NCBI RefSeq assembly: GCF_000219625.1 | Contig: NC_018213.1 | Location: 62,001 to 126,000 of the forward strand | Length of the DNA: 64,000 nucleotides | Reading direction: 5' to 3' | DNA from: Zymoseptoria tritici IPO323 | Taxonomy: Eukaryota; Ascomycota; Dothideomycetes; Mycosphaerellales; Mycosphaerellaceae | Part shown: positions 10,339 to 22,105 of the stretch, in pieces | Position numbering within the stretch: position 1 is the stretch's first letter | Layout of the letters: every line of letters starts with the position of its first letter | Notes under the pieces: generated by a model | The model's database searches: none | What the model was told of the DNA's origin: nothing | The model's input: only the letters and a program-made list of their open reading frames with translations | Made by a program: the position numbers and the translations under genes

Positions 10339-12547
10339 ATGGGCGGCATCCACGACGACCAACCCGACGCCGAGAGCAAACCGCTTCACATACTCATCGC
10401 GGGAGCCGGTATTGGAGGACTCACCGCGGCAATCGCTCTCCGACAACAAGGTCACCATGTGGAGATATTCGAGCAGTCCAAGCTCTCCCAAGAGACCGGA
10501 GCCGCCATTCACTTGGCCACGAACTGCAATGGCCTCCTCCGCAGACTGGGCTTCATGGCCGAGGATATCGGCGGCGTCGAGTGTACGAATGTCGTTGAGT
10601 ATCTCCCTCACAACGGTCAAGTCAAATATCAGGTTCCCGTGAAGAAGCTCGGCGCCAGTCTCTGGGCTCATCCATGGTATCTCGTGCACAGAGCTCATTT
10701 GCATACGGCTTTGTGGGAGATGGCTGTCAATCCTGATGGTAAAGGTCCGCCTGCGAAGCTTCATCTTGCTACCCGTGTACAGCGGATCGATGCCGCGAAT
10801 GGGACTATTGTGTTGACTGATGGCACGGAGTTCCAGGGCGATCTTGTCATCGGCGCCGACGGAGTGCATTCGAAAACCCGCGCGAGCATTTCGGGTGGCG
10901 ACCTTAAAGCCTTCGACTCGGGCAAAAGTGCCTTCCGATTTATGGTCCCTACCCAGAAGCTGGAGAGTGATCCGAAGACAGCACCTTTGGTGAAGCCCGG
11001 AGCATTGTCCATGTGGATAGGAGATGACCGCAGAGTGATCATGTATCCTTGTATGAACAACACCATGATGAACTTTGTGCTCATCCACCCGAGCGTGGAG
11101 TCGCAAGCAGATGTTGGCGATGAAGGTATGTTCGAACTTTTGCTCATCGATTCAAATATCCGTGCCAGCTCACTGACGACGCACAGCAGGTTGGCAACAA
11201 ACAGGCAGCAAAGACCGCATGCTCGCCATCTACCAATCATTCCACGAATCCGTGCGAGCCGTGATCGAAAAGGCCGAAGAGGACATCAAAGTCTGGAAAC
11301 TCCTCGACATGGACAAAATGCCTACCTTCGTGCATGAAAGACTCGGGTTACTCGGCGATGCCGCTCATCCTTTCCTACCACATCAAGGCCAGGGTGGCGG
11401 TCAAGCTATCGAGGATGCAATTGCACTCGCCACACTGTTACCGCTGGGCACCTCTCGACAGGACATCCCGGAACGACTCTCACTGTACAACGAGTGCCGC
11501 TATGAACGCTCGCACAAGATCCAGGACTTCACTCGCACGGCTGGCAAAGATGCCGCGGAGTTGGCAGCAGAAGGGAAGAAGCTCGACATGATGGAGTATC
11601 AAAAGTACAACTTCGGTCATGATGCGTACGACTTCGCTCGGGGCAAGCTCAGAGCCCTGCTCAACAGTAAAGAAAAGACACTACGCTTCCGCAGTCCATT
11701 GGGCTTCGGCGCAAGTCCTGGTCCACGGCGACCGCTCGGCATGTCAAATATCCCACTACTCCAGCAAGCAAATCTCGAGACCTTCCAGACCCTCTTCGTC
11801 CGATTCAAGTCCTCCAGAACCTATCTCGAGAACCTCCTCCCTCCCAACTTCGCCTTCACCCGCCCCGGAACACTCGCAACAGCAAGCATAAGCTGCACCA
11901 CTCTCGACGGCATGGCCTGGCTCGCACGCGGCGGATACAGTCACTGTGGCCTGTACATTCACGGCATCTACTTCACTCAGCACGACGGCTCCAAAGTCTA
12001 CGGCTCCTACCTCGCCGTTCTGTTCGAAAACAGTGCCGACCCGATCATCACGGGCCGGGACGAACTCGGCATGCCAAAGATATACTGCGACATCGACGCA
12101 GGGATAGTGGGCAACAACGCCAGCGTTTCTCTGGCTTGGCGAGGAACTCGCTTCTGCCAGTTCAACATCTCTGGTCTCGCCACTCCCGAGCCTACTTCTT
12201 CTCCTCCCGAGCCCGCTCCGCAAACCCCACCTTCACCACCGCCCGAGTCAGGCCACTTCTGGCACCGCTACATTCCCTCCGTAGGCGAACCAGGAAATGC
12301 AGACGCCGACTACATCGTCTTCAACCCTCACTCCGATTCTTCTACACAAGGAGATGCCACCTCGACGACGACACTGGCTTCCAAGAATGCGTCGTTGGCG
12401 TTCGACAAGGGTAATTGGAAGACTTTGCCGACGCTATACCATGTCGCTACGGGCTTGTCGGAGATGCCGATTTATGGAATAGAGGAGGCAAGGTTTGTGA
12501 AGGGAGTGGGTGTTGACGATTTTAGTGGTGCGAGGAGGATTGAGTGA
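10339..12547 (+). CDS. FAD monooxygenase fused to acetoacetate-decarboxylase-like domain
   Basis: Two exons (10339-11125, 11190-12547) encode 714 aa. Residues ~15-440 are a class A flavoprotein monooxygenase of the salicylate-hydroxylase group. The FAD GxGxxG motif is in AGAGIGGLTAAIAL, the DG motif in GADGVHS, and the GD motif in GDAAHPFLPHQGQGGGQAIEDA. Residues ~445-714 match the acetoacetate decarboxylase superfamily: an FxFxxxxYLENLLPP-like start, then GYSHCGLYIHGIYF, then DPIITGRDELGMPK. The junction lies inside one uninterrupted exon, so the fusion is not a splicing guess. It may hydroxylate and decarboxylate one substrate in sequence. A proline-rich linker (about 12180-12245) interrupts the second domain. 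Neighbours on the same strand include a ring-cleavage dioxygenase. The catalytic lysine of the decarboxylase part was not assigned. Confidence 0.88.
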
Positions 12548-13015
12548 GGACTGATGGTCGGAAGAAGTAGTTTGGCCGCAGTACGATGTCGGCTCGTCCG
12601 TTATTTGCTTCGACTCGACAGTATTGGAGAACAACGCAGACATCTCATGCCAAGATCGCAGTCCTGATGACTTGATTGATCTTCCCGCAATCCTTTATCG
12701 GCCACTGCAGGCGTTGTCTTGATGTCCTTTGCCTTACCACCCACCGGAAGCTCCACAACTCTCAGACCTCGCATCGGAACCGGTGGGCATCTGGCCCCCA
12801 CACCCCTATGGGAACGACTCGGAACTGGGATCCCTCAACTGCCGGCTGAACTGCGTGCTTGGGGGCTGTGCCTTGGGATCTGTGCCGTTGCCTCTTGATC
12901 ACAGTACGCTGTCAAGACGCTTCGAGCAATCTGAAGAGCGACATCCTCTACAAGGGAAGATCAAGATCGACCACCGCATAGTCCAGAAAACTCGCAAAAA
13001 TCGCCACTATGAGTA
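12548..13015. other. Intergenic, nothing recognised
   Basis: 468 bp between two genes on the same strand, presumably terminator of the fusion gene and promoter of the dioxygenase. No repeat or RNA gene was seen. Confidence 0.5.
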
Positions 13016-13933
13016 TTGTATTTCCATGCACCAACGTCTCATCGTCCAATGCTAACCTTAAACCCAGCCCTCACTCCAGTCCACTTCTTCTCCCACGGCT
13101 CGACAATGATGCTAGGCGAAGAATCCACCTCAGCAACCTACTGGAAAGCCTGCGGCGACGCCGCTCTGGCCAACAACATCAAAGGCGTAATCATGATGGG
13201 CGCGCACTGGGACTCGACCGGCGAAAACAGCATCGAAGTCGCCACGAACCCAACTCCAGCCAAGTCTCCCGTCGCCTACGTCCATCCATCCAAATACGTT
13301 GACTACCGTCTCACTCCCGACTTGCCCACCGCCAGCCGCGTGATCGATCTCCTCAACACCGCCGGCTTCAACGCCAAAGGTAACCCGACTTTCGACTGGA
13401 TCCACGACACCTACCTCATTCTCATCCGCATGTTTCCCGCCGGTTGTCCGCCCACGACAATCATCTCCATGAACGCCCGCTTCGATCCGCACTTGCACAT
13501 GCGAGTAGGCAGCGCAGTGCGTTCGCTGCGTGAGGAAGGGTACCTCCTCATCGGCACCGGCGGAGCAGTGCACAATCTGTACCGCAACCGATGGGGACCA
13601 ATGTTGAAGTACAGAGACAGCTTCGCACAAGAAACGCCGCCGGAAGGCTGGGCATTGGAGTTCCGGCAAAGTGTGGAAGATTGTTTCCGGAACTGCAGAG
13701 GGCCGGCGTTGCGGCGGGCGGTGACGAGGTTGATGAAGCATCCGATGTTTCGAGGTGCTCATGCTACGGATGATCATTTCATGGCGGCTTGTTTTGTCGC
13801 TGGAGCGGCTGGGGACTGGGAGGATGAGAAGGAGATGGAGGGAAGACTGGGCGCGGAGACGTGGGAGTTGACGAATATGTGTAATAGTCAGTTTACGATT
13901 GGGAGCTGGGGTGGGAAGGAGATTGTAGTTTGA
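13016..13933 (+). CDS. Extradiol ring-cleavage dioxygenase, DODA type (class III)
   Basis: An intronless frame of 305 aa. It matches the LigB/4,5-DOPA-dioxygenase family: FFSHGS near the N-terminus, GAHWDS about 35 residues later, and an HATDDHF motif in the C-terminal third. These carry the histidines that bind the metal. The family opens catecholic rings next to the diol. The start is uncertain: ATG 13016 gives 305 aa, while ATG 13049 (MLTLNPALTPV) gives 294 aa and fits the usual family N-terminus better. It lies between the FMO-decarboxylase fusion and an MFS transporter, suggesting a hydroxylate-then-cleave route for an aromatic substrate. Confidence 0.85.
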   Translation: MYFHAPTSHRPMLTLNPALTPVHFFSHGSTMMLGEESTSATYWKACGDAALANNIKGVIMMGAHWDSTGENSIEVATNPTPAKSPVAYVHPSKYVDYRLTPDLPTASRVIDLLNTAGFNAKGNPTFDWIHDTYLILIRMFPAGCPPTTIISMNARFDPHLHMRVGSAVRSLREEGYLLIGTGGAVHNLYRNRWGPMLKYRDSFAQETPPEGWALEFRQSVEDCFRNCRGPALRRAVTRLMKHPMFRGAHATDDHFMAACFVAGAAGDWEDEKEMEGRLGAETWELTNMCNSQFTIGSWGGKEIVV

Positions 13934-14072
13934 ATGCAGTCGAGGTCGAACCCTAAGCATTGTGTTTACGGCTCGAGTGAGCTTCATGCTGGGATGAGAA
14001 AGAAATAGATTCAACGATGTTCATGCAGTATTTCTTGAAAGCTTCTCAACACCATCAACATCTCGCTCTTCT

Positions 14073-15900
14073 TCAGTCCTTCACTGGCGGCAAAAAGCTC
14101 GTTGTAGCAATCCTCATCCGCTTTCCAAACGCCCAAAGTGGCACTGCCAGCAGCCCAAAGATTGCCATTATCATCCCAAAGATCCCAAACGGCAACGCAG
14201 GACCATCTGCAATGACCCAGTCGGAGATGAAGTACGTCCAAGCAAAGGCGATGACTGACCGAACGATGGTAGTCATAACGAAGCAATTGCCGTGCAGGGG
14301 ATGGTAGGAGTCGATGATCTGTGCCGGAGGTCAGATCGCCAGTCGAGAACATCTCTGACAAGCCATGATGCACTCACATAATTAAACCCAATCGAAGGCA
14401 CCGTCGCGGTAGCCGCAGAAATCATCCCAATCCCCACCGCCAAACCCGCCCAAGCATTCTCACTCGGATTCGCAGCACAAAATCCAAACGTCCACAGTCC
14501 CGTCGTCGCCAGGAAGACACCGGGAAACAGAGCCGGGAGTCGACTCTCCGGCTCCGAGAGTCCGTTGTCATCGTCTTTCGCCCGCTTCGTCACGAGCCAG
14601 TCAGCAGCAACGAAAGTGATAGCTCCGCCGACGACGACGCCCAGTACGCCGCCGAGATTGATCAGGCCGACGTTGGGGCCCCAGAGGTATGGTGGCTGGG
14701 AGAGGAAGATGGGACCGATCGTGGAAGTGGAGACGATGGCTGCTACTAGGCCGCCGTAGAGGAGCATTACGACCCATGTGCCTGGGAAGACGAGGGACTT
14801 CCAGGGAGCGAGGAAGTGACGGATGATATCGCCTTTGTAGATGCCGCACTTGAGGCTTTGGATGTAGGTCCATGGACGTTGTTGGGTGGGTACTCGCTCA
14901 CTGCCGGCGGTGTCTTCCTTTGTGTGGATGGCTTCTTTGGTAGAAGTGGTCGGGAAACCATGCTGAACGTCGACCATGTCTCCTCGTCCTTCTCGAAGCA
15001 ATTCAGCCTCTCGATCAAATAATGTCTCCGGGACAATCAGCACTTCCAAGATCAATGTAAATCCCACAAGGACAGCGGAGATCCAGAATAGCCAGCGATA
15101 GCCCAGCCGAGCAGCGATATAACCGCCGGACACACCTGCAATGTATGGTCCCGCAGCAAGACACATGGTGTATGCGATCATTGCTCTTCCTCGCTCGTGG
15201 TGAAAGAAGACATCGCCTGTGATCTCTGGTGCAAAGGTATAGACCGGGCCACTCGAAGCTCCTTGCAAGGCTCGTGCTGCGAGGAGGGAAGGGAAACCTT
15301 CGGCAAGACCGCACCAGACAGTCGTCAAGAGAAGTAAGATCAGGGAGATGATGAGAATTGGTCTGCGGCCGAAGATGTTTCCAAGAGGAACCCAGAATAT
15401 GTTGGATGTGCCTAGGAGGAGCGTTGAGACCTGTATTGAGGGAAGTCAGAGCTACCATACTCTATTGCTGTTCCCAACAGACTTACGGCAACCAATTGAG
15501 ACAGCGTGCTGATGTCTTGATGTGGCATGAACTGATACTCCATGATCGAGAGCGCTGGAGCGACCGCTCCTGCGGCAAAGTCCACCGCTAGAGCATAGAA
15601 ACACATGGTGAACAGGATCGCATAGCGACGACTCCGTGGCCAGTTCAGCGGATCCGCTGAACTTGTCGAAGGCGAGGGAACGAGACGGATGATGTCGTCG
15701 TCGTAGACTGAGGTACCCGTGGTGTTCCGATAGAGATCATGGTCAATTGGGAACGGTCAGCATTCGACCTTCGTTGCTTCACAACATACCAGACGTGTGA
15801 GCTTTGATCGATACGTACCAAACAGCCGGATCGTGCCTGGTGGCTTTCTGTCTCGCAGCTCTTCTTTCGTGATGGAGAAGGCGTGACGCCAGGCGGCCAT
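14073..15900 (-). CDS. MFS transporter (DHA1-like), copy 1
   Basis: Four exons (15819-15900, 15487-15707, 14378-15430, 14073-14318) give 533 aa. The N-terminus has the fungal MFS lead-in PGTIRL...PLNWPRSRRY before the first membrane helix. Motif A is present as GNIFGRRPI after helix 2, followed by WCGLAEGFPSLLAARALQG. About twelve hydrophobic segments are visible, with a charged central loop (KEAIHTKEDTAGSE region). The first intron (15708-15818) was set by the reading frame, because the alternative acceptor leaves an in-frame stop. A plasma-membrane efflux role for a cluster product or an aromatic substrate is likely but not shown. Confidence 0.85.
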
Positions 15901-16367
15901 ACTGGTTGGAGAAGTCTGGGGCACGGCAAGGCAGTCGGAGTAATTGAGCGAGGTGCACCAACAAATGTTGCCAGCGAAGGGTATCAGAGGGTGTCAGGTC
16001 TACCGTGTCAGCTCCTAGAATGTACTGGCCGCTATCTCGAAGGCCCTGTCTCAGCCTCCGTGTGCTTATCAATGAAGTCTCACGAGGAATCCCCCGCATA
16101 GTCGGATACAGCTCCCTCTCCACGGCATTGTGGGGGTTGCAGTTGTGGAGTCTGGGGCTCCGCATATCGCTTACAATCGAGCATTGGAGATTGGTGAGGC
16201 ACAGACCGTGACCATCATGTATTTTTCGTCGATGTTGAGAGGTGTATGATCTGTCCAGATGTAGGCTGTGTGTTTCCACTGCTAATGCCGACTTTGATCT
16301 CCGGGACTGTCTGACAACATATGCATCAGTGGATACAACCTCCAGCAGCGTCCTGAAGCTAATTGGA
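15901..16367. other. Intergenic, MFS promoter region
   Basis: 467 bp between the MFS start and the 3' end of the cupin gene, both on the minus strand. No distinctive motif was recognised. Confidence 0.5.
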
Positions 16368-16922
16368 TCACTTTTTGCCCGACGCAGGAACACCCTCCAT
16401 ACTGCCGTAATCTTCCCCAAGCACCTTGTCCTCGCCCAAAAGAATTGGCTTCGACTCCTGTAGGACATACATCATCCGCGCCCACTTCGTCGAGCTAGAA
16501 TTCTTCCAAGCATGGTTGGTTCCTCTCTGAATCGCCACATCACCCCGTCTCATCGATCGAGTCTCCCCAGAGTCCAAGACAAGTTCGACTTCACCTTCCA
16601 GTACAACGCCATAGTCCAGACTGACGGTGCGGTGCATTGGAGAAATTGAATCTGGCGGGCAGTCGACGAAGCGGAGAACAGTTCCTCCGGGAATGACAAG
16701 GCCGGGCGGGGTTGACAGGTAGGACTGGTAGGTCGAGACGTCATTGTCGTTGTTCAGGTTGGCAGGAAATTGCTCGGTTGTGTAGCCCAATGCGAAACCA
16801 GCTCCGTTAGGCAATCTGCTCCAGTCAAGAGCTTCTGGTGTCTGGTCCGAGAAGATGGCTTTTCCCTTTTCGTTGTGTGTTGTGATGAAACGGTTGATTG
16901 GCGGCAGATTCGTTCCTTCCAT
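16368..16922 (-). CDS. Cupin-domain protein
   Basis: Intronless. The ATG at 16922 gives 184 aa and starts METGNLPP-like (M-E-G-T-N-L-P-P), which fits the family; an upstream in-frame ATG at 17054 would add 44 basic residues (228 aa) and run into the FAH promoter. A single cupin barrel is seen: motif 1 around SPMHRTVSLDYGVVLEGEV and motif 2 around GDVAIQRGTNHAWKN. The metal-binding set is incomplete relative to classic cupins: one histidine in motif 1 where HxH is usual, and one in motif 2. Small cupins of this type are common in fungal metabolite clusters and aromatic catabolic loci. Function here is open. It is divergently paired with the FAH-like gene. Confidence 0.8.
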   Translation of the reverse strand: MEGTNLPPINRFITTHNEKGKAIFSDQTPEALDWSRLPNGAGFALGYTTEQFPANLNNDNDVSTYQSYLSTPPGLVIPGGTVLRFVDCPPDSISPMHRTVSLDYGVVLEGEVELVLDSGETRSMRRGDVAIQRGTNHAWKNSSSTKWARMMYVLQESKPILLGEDKVLGEDYGSMEGVPASGKK

Positions 16923-17248
16923 GTTGTCGGATGAGAGAGTGCGGTGGATAGATGGAGTCGGCGTGATGTCTTGGGCGGTATGGAACTGATCAGAACATCG
17001 AGGTATGCTGAAGTGGCGGAAAGCACGAGATGCTATTCGAACGATGTGTCTCAATCGATACCAGGATGTTCATACTTGGCCACTTTGAGGGTATCCACTC
17101 CAAGACCCGAGCCTCGGAAGCCATTCTCGGATACATGTGGCGAGCGATCCGGACGTTTGACGACACGAAGCCGAGCGCCGACATCGATCGTTGTCCCCAG
17201 GGTTGGAAGGTTGATCTTCATCAGCATGCTTACAGCGACAGAATCGCA
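16923..17248. promoter_or_regulatory. Bidirectional promoter, cupin / fumarylacetoacetase-like gene
   Basis: 326 bp between two divergent starts. It includes two direct CTCGGA copies about 14 bp apart near 17113-17133. Co-expression of the two genes is likely from the geometry. Confidence 0.4.
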
Positions 17249-18537
17249 ATGAAGTCAACGCCAGGTGCTTGCCTGCCGGGTTACGCCTCTCACTTTGGGA
17301 TTGCCAACATACCGTTCGGCATCGCATCCTCGCCGCTACACCCTCAGCCGCAATGCGTCTCCCGATTCGAAGATAACGTAATCTTTCTGGCAGATATCCA
17401 GAGCCTTGTCGATGGTCTATGCTCCACCGTCGTCTTCTCGCAGCCAACGCTGAACGACTTCGCTGCCCTCCCGCGAAAAATCCATCAGGAAGTGCGGAGA
17501 CGGATACAGCAACTCCTCGCACAAGATCCTTCTCAACTCCCGGTCAATGCCCTCGAACACATCTCCGCCGTCCAAATGGCTCTTCCAGTTCGAAGCGGCG
17601 ACTTCACCGACTTCAGCTGCTCGGCAGACCACGTACTGAATGCTTCCGAAGCAATGACCGGCTCGCGTTCGCACCCGCCTTCCTTCTATCACCAGCCGGT
17701 CGGATATGCTGGGCGTTGCAGCAGTCTGGATATCTCTGGCAGTGCGCAAGAGAGGCCTCTTGGACAGTTCTGGGCGGGCAAGCCAGGCAACAGCGAAATT
17801 GTGTTTGGGCCTTCGCGGTGCATGGACTATGAGCTCGAAGTCGGTGCGCTTGTGGGAAAGCCGCTCGGGAGGCGGGAAAGGCTGCTCGCGAAAGATGCGG
17901 CGGAGCATATTTTTGGCTTCGTGCTGGTCAATGATTGGAGTGGTGAGTTCGTTCCTCGTGGAAGAGGTAGTTGAGAAGAAGCCTTCCTTTGCTGATCAAA
18001 GTCATGATAGCTCGCGATATCCAGGGATTCGAGATGAGCCCACTTGGACCTCTGAACGGGAAGAACCTCGGAACCAGCGTATCGCCGTGGGTCATCATGC
18101 CCGATGCTCTGATACCATTCAACACCGCTGCGATGCCACGAAAAGCCGGCGTACCTGTCCGAGCATATCTTGACGGCGGTCAACCTCGCATCATCCAACT
18201 TCAAGTCCACATCGCTTTGACAAGCGAAGAAGCAACAGAGACCGTATGTCGATCTAACACGGCATACATGTACTGGTCGCTCGAGCAGTGTATGGCACAG
18301 CAAGCGCTTGCCGGCTGTGGTCTGCAAACGGGAGATCTGATCGCCACGGGAACTGTTAGTGGGCCTGATGAAGAGGAGCACGGATGCTTGATGGAGTACA
18401 TGAAAGCTGGCACGACGCCGCCACGCGGGTATCTTGATGATGGGGAGACAATAGTCCTGGACGGCTATTGTGGTGAGGGTGTTGGCTTCGGTGAATGTGT
18501 AGGTACGCTGATGTCGGCCAAAAATATTAGCGAGTGA
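17249..18537 (+). CDS. Fumarylacetoacetase-like hydrolase
   Basis: Exons 17249-17942 and 18011-18537 give 406 aa, close to the ~420 aa of eukaryotic fumarylacetoacetase. The N-terminal SH3-like domain begins FGIANIPFGIAS. The catalytic domain shows FTDFSCSADH (retaining aspartate and histidine), HQPVGYAGRCSS, MDYELEVGALVG, NDWSARDIQGFE, and the C-terminal GDLIATGTVSGP...YCGEGVGFGEC. The family splits beta-diketo acids such as fumarylacetoacetate. Sequence departures around the substrate pocket (SRSHPPSF where SRQHATN-like residues are usual) suggest a substrate other than that of tyrosine breakdown. Upstream in-frame codons back to 17030 overlap the promoter and were not used. Pairs with the cupin gene. 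Confidence 0.88.
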
Positions 18538-19005
18538 GGTCTGCAGTGGCGACAGGAGGCTCGAAGATCCAGTTGGACAACTTTCATCTGTCGCGCGTAC
18601 GAAACATCACGTCGTGATACACGCCAGCACGGCCTAGCTTGTGCATTCACTTTCGAAGGTTCACACTAGCCAAACCTTCTTCCCGACGTCACCTTTTTAA
18701 TAATGTAGACAATCAAGTCAGCAACTTCCCCCGTCGGCAAGAATGTATTGCATTCGAAACGAGCCGAGAGAGAGCGACATGCGGGGTATCAGACTCTCCT
18801 CATGCGTGTGGAGCCGCAAAGCGGAGTTGCTGGCTCCACCGTATCTGCCCCACCTATGGGTTGAGTGCTTCCCCCACGAACATCCGCCATCCCATTTTCT
18901 TCCACTCAGTTCCGTCCTCTCGCATCCGTAGTTTCATCCGAACAGACGCCATTACGACCACCGCCTCCGTCGAACATTGAAAGCGCTCCGTCGACATACG
19001 GAACC
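18538..19005. other. Intergenic, regulator promoter
   Basis: 468 bp upstream of the first regulator, with no distinctive motif recognised. Confidence 0.5.
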
Positions 19006-21850
19006 ATGTCTACCGAAAGGCTGCATCCGTGTTCCGTTTGCCAAAGGACCTATGAGCGCGCAGATCATCTTATACGCCATCAAAAAACTCGTAAGCGTGC
19101 TCTTGGGGCCTCTGACTGGATAAGGTTGATCAAGAACTCATGGAATTGATTTAGACGACAACGAACGTGCATACAAGTGTACGGTGTGTGGCAAAGGGTT
19201 CAACCGAGTGTAAGTCTAGGCTGAACGTCCCTCGTTGTCGTCGATTAGACCCTATGTGAACGAGATGGTCGTGGCACAGATCTGTTACACAACGTTGCTG
19301 ACGCATCACCACTTCCAAGCGATCTCCTCAATCGTCATCGTGCCTCTCATGATAGCGCCGAACACGGCGAGCGATCTATCAGAAGGAGAACTGAGAGAGC
19401 ATGCCAGGCTTGCATTCGCTCCAAGACGAAGTGCGAGGAGGAGAGACCATGTCAGGTGAGCTTGAAGTTTTGTTTCTGCCTCCGGCTCGTTAGCTCCGTG
19501 CCTGCGGGCGGCTGTCCGTGAACCATGCGACTGTCTCTCGTTGGTGTTGACCTGAATGCAGCGATGCAAGACTCGAAATATCGAATGCATCGAGACGCAG
19601 GAGAGACAACAGGAACGACAAAGTGACTCTGTCCAAGACGCGGCGGCAGCGGAGTTTGAAAATGCTCCTGCAATCAACAACAACGACTTTAGTGGAGATG
19701 CCGGCATTGATTGTATGACATTCGAGTCAACATTCCCAGAGTTCTTTGAACAGGTCATGATACCCCTCGAGAGCGGGAGCAGTACTTTCGACAACGTCGT
19801 GCGTCCACCAGATGTGTCAAACTTCACGCAGGACTTCAGCTTCAATGCTTCGGAGTTTGATTTCTCGCTCCTGGAAGATCCAGCCGCCTGGACTGAGACA
19901 CAATTGCAGCATCCCTTGAATAAACAAACAACGACCTCTGCGGAAGTCTCACGTTCGATGGCCGAATCTCGGTCAGAAGCACTCAAGCGCTCGCCTTGGT
20001 CATGGAACCATTGGGTGCCTCCTTCAGGGGTGGGAGCGTTCGCAGAGCATAATGAGTTGAATGTGGACGAGGATCGTGTCAATGCTGCGAATCGACTCAC
20101 CACTCCAAGATCAGGACAGGTCTCGTACTGCTCACTCGAACAAAGCAACAGAGACCAAATGATACGAATTATTACAAAGTGTACTGCATTGTAAGTCTTC
20201 TCGACATCGACTCTCGCGAATTCTTCTGACTCCCGCAGATCTATGCCTTCATTCCCTACCTTGCAGCTTCTGGAAGATCTCATCAACGTCTGCTTACTAG
20301 AAGACTCTCACGCCATTGACTCGCATATCCACATTCCTACCCTTGACACCCAGAATACAAGGACCGAGTTGTTACTAGCTATGGTTGCGAGAGGAGCAGC
20401 CTTCATCAGCTTCCCGCCAATCTGGAAAATGGGCATGATGCTACAAGATGTTGTCCGCTACGCCATCGGCGAAGAGTTTGAGAAAGACAATAGCGTTACA
20501 CGAGAGCTACAAGCCGTGCAAGTCTCTCTTATGTGGGTTACCACCGGTGTTTGGAGCGGTTTTCGGCGAACGGTCGAGATCTCTGCCTCTTTTCTGCAAC
20601 CTCCCGTGACCATGCTTGGTTGGTCGAATGCGTTTTCCCGCTCGCAGTACTCCGACATCTTACCCACTCCCGAGGATTCTTCCGAAGTGCTCGACCAGAA
20701 GTGGCTGGCCTGGTCTGAACAGGAAACTAGAAAGCGGCTCGTCTTTCATACGTTCTTGCACGATTCGCAAGTAATGCTCGTACATATGAGACCTCCTCTC
20801 ATCTCTCCGGCACAAATGCAACTACCGATACCGGCTTCCCGAGATTTGTGGCTTGCATCGAATGCTCATGCCTGGCGCAGTGCGTTCCTCGCGGAGACGC
20901 CTGCTGAAGGGAAAACGATGCCTTCAACCATCAACATATTCAGCGACCCTGAGCTGTTGTCTCGACTGGAGCGTCCAACCGACAAGTCGCTGTGCTACAT
21001 GTTGATCGTCCACTCCATGGCACACGAGGTCTTTGAGTATCGTCAACAAGCTCAGATGTTGCAACACGCCGGGAAGCGTCGACAGCGAGACAAGGGTTTA
21101 TCGCACATGAGCAAGTTGCGAGACTTGTACGACACTCTTCTTGCGATACATGCGAAACTGTACTAACTTCGCTCCAGATACGACGATCTCACAACTCTGT
21201 TGACATCCGTCGAAACAGACTCCTCCAGTCCGACAGAAATCTCCTTTGTCCTCGAGTTCCTCATGATGCTCCTGCATGTATCTCTCGACGACATTCAGGT
21301 CTTCGCAGGGCGTTCAGGCGAGGACGAGGCTCGAAAGGTATACCCGCAAGTACGGACCTGGACACAAGATGCCGAGTCGCGGAGAGCAATCAGGCACGCG
21401 GGCCAAGTTTTCCAATATGCCAAGAAGTTCGAGAAGACACGATTGCGAGACTTTTACGCCGTGGCTTTGTACCATTCGACGCTCGTTCTCTGGGTCTGGG
21501 GCATGGTCACTTCCGGCATAAGTCGACAAAGCGGGGTTTCTGAATCCTCCAAGGCACAAGCCAGAGTACTTCTCGATGGTCCAGAGAGTAGATCGACGAA
21601 GGCCTTCGTGCAACTCGGTCACGGCACTCCCGGGCTTGAGGTCACTCCTAATCCGCCGAATGACACATCCGCAATACCTCGCACGAATGACAATGTGGAG
21701 GGATTTTACTCGCTGTCCAATTCGCGATGTGTTATGGCCACCGCTGCTGCCGTACTCAGGGGCAATTTCCCACACCCCAAGGGCGGCTTGCCACCATTGG
21801 TAGGTAATTTGGCCAGTCTATTGGATGATCTGGGGACCTTGCCGACATGA
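19006..21850 (+). CDS. Transcription factor with two C2H2 fingers and a Zn2Cys6 cluster, copy 1
   Basis: Six exons (19006-19090, 19155-19209, 19320-19455, 19562-20190, 20239-21126, 21178-21850) give 821 aa. Finger 1 is CSVC...HLIRHQKTH and finger 2 is CTVC...LLNRHRASH; both are Cx2Cx12Hx3H and both are split by introns. The Zn2Cys6 binuclear cluster (CQAC..., Cx2Cx6Cx5Cx2Cx6C) follows directly, then an acidic middle region and a fungal-specific regulatory domain in the C-terminal two-thirds (TRTELLLAM, LVFHTFLHDSQ, PASRDLWLA). It is nuclear and DNA-binding. It is paralogous to the gene at 24798-27533, with which it brackets an MFS transporter; in copy 2 the KR/LVHH region is split by an intron that copy 1 lacks. 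A likely pathway regulator of this cluster. Confidence 0.85.
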
Positions 21851-22105
21851 GATCTTGTGGTTTGAGACGAGGAGTGTTCTTGCGCTTATCGGACGTAGCA
21901 CCGTCCGTTCGTCCAACGCTTCACTGCTTCCCGCACATCCCATTTCGCCGAAGAAGACATAGGCTACAGGATCGAAGACTCAAAGAGATTGGCAAGGAGG
22001 CAACGCCAATCGTTCGCCTAATGCTTCCTTGCTGCGATAATGTTTCATTGCAATAAAAGAGACATCAGCTGCACAGTCCCTTCCAATCAGCGGAACGATA
22101 CTCCC

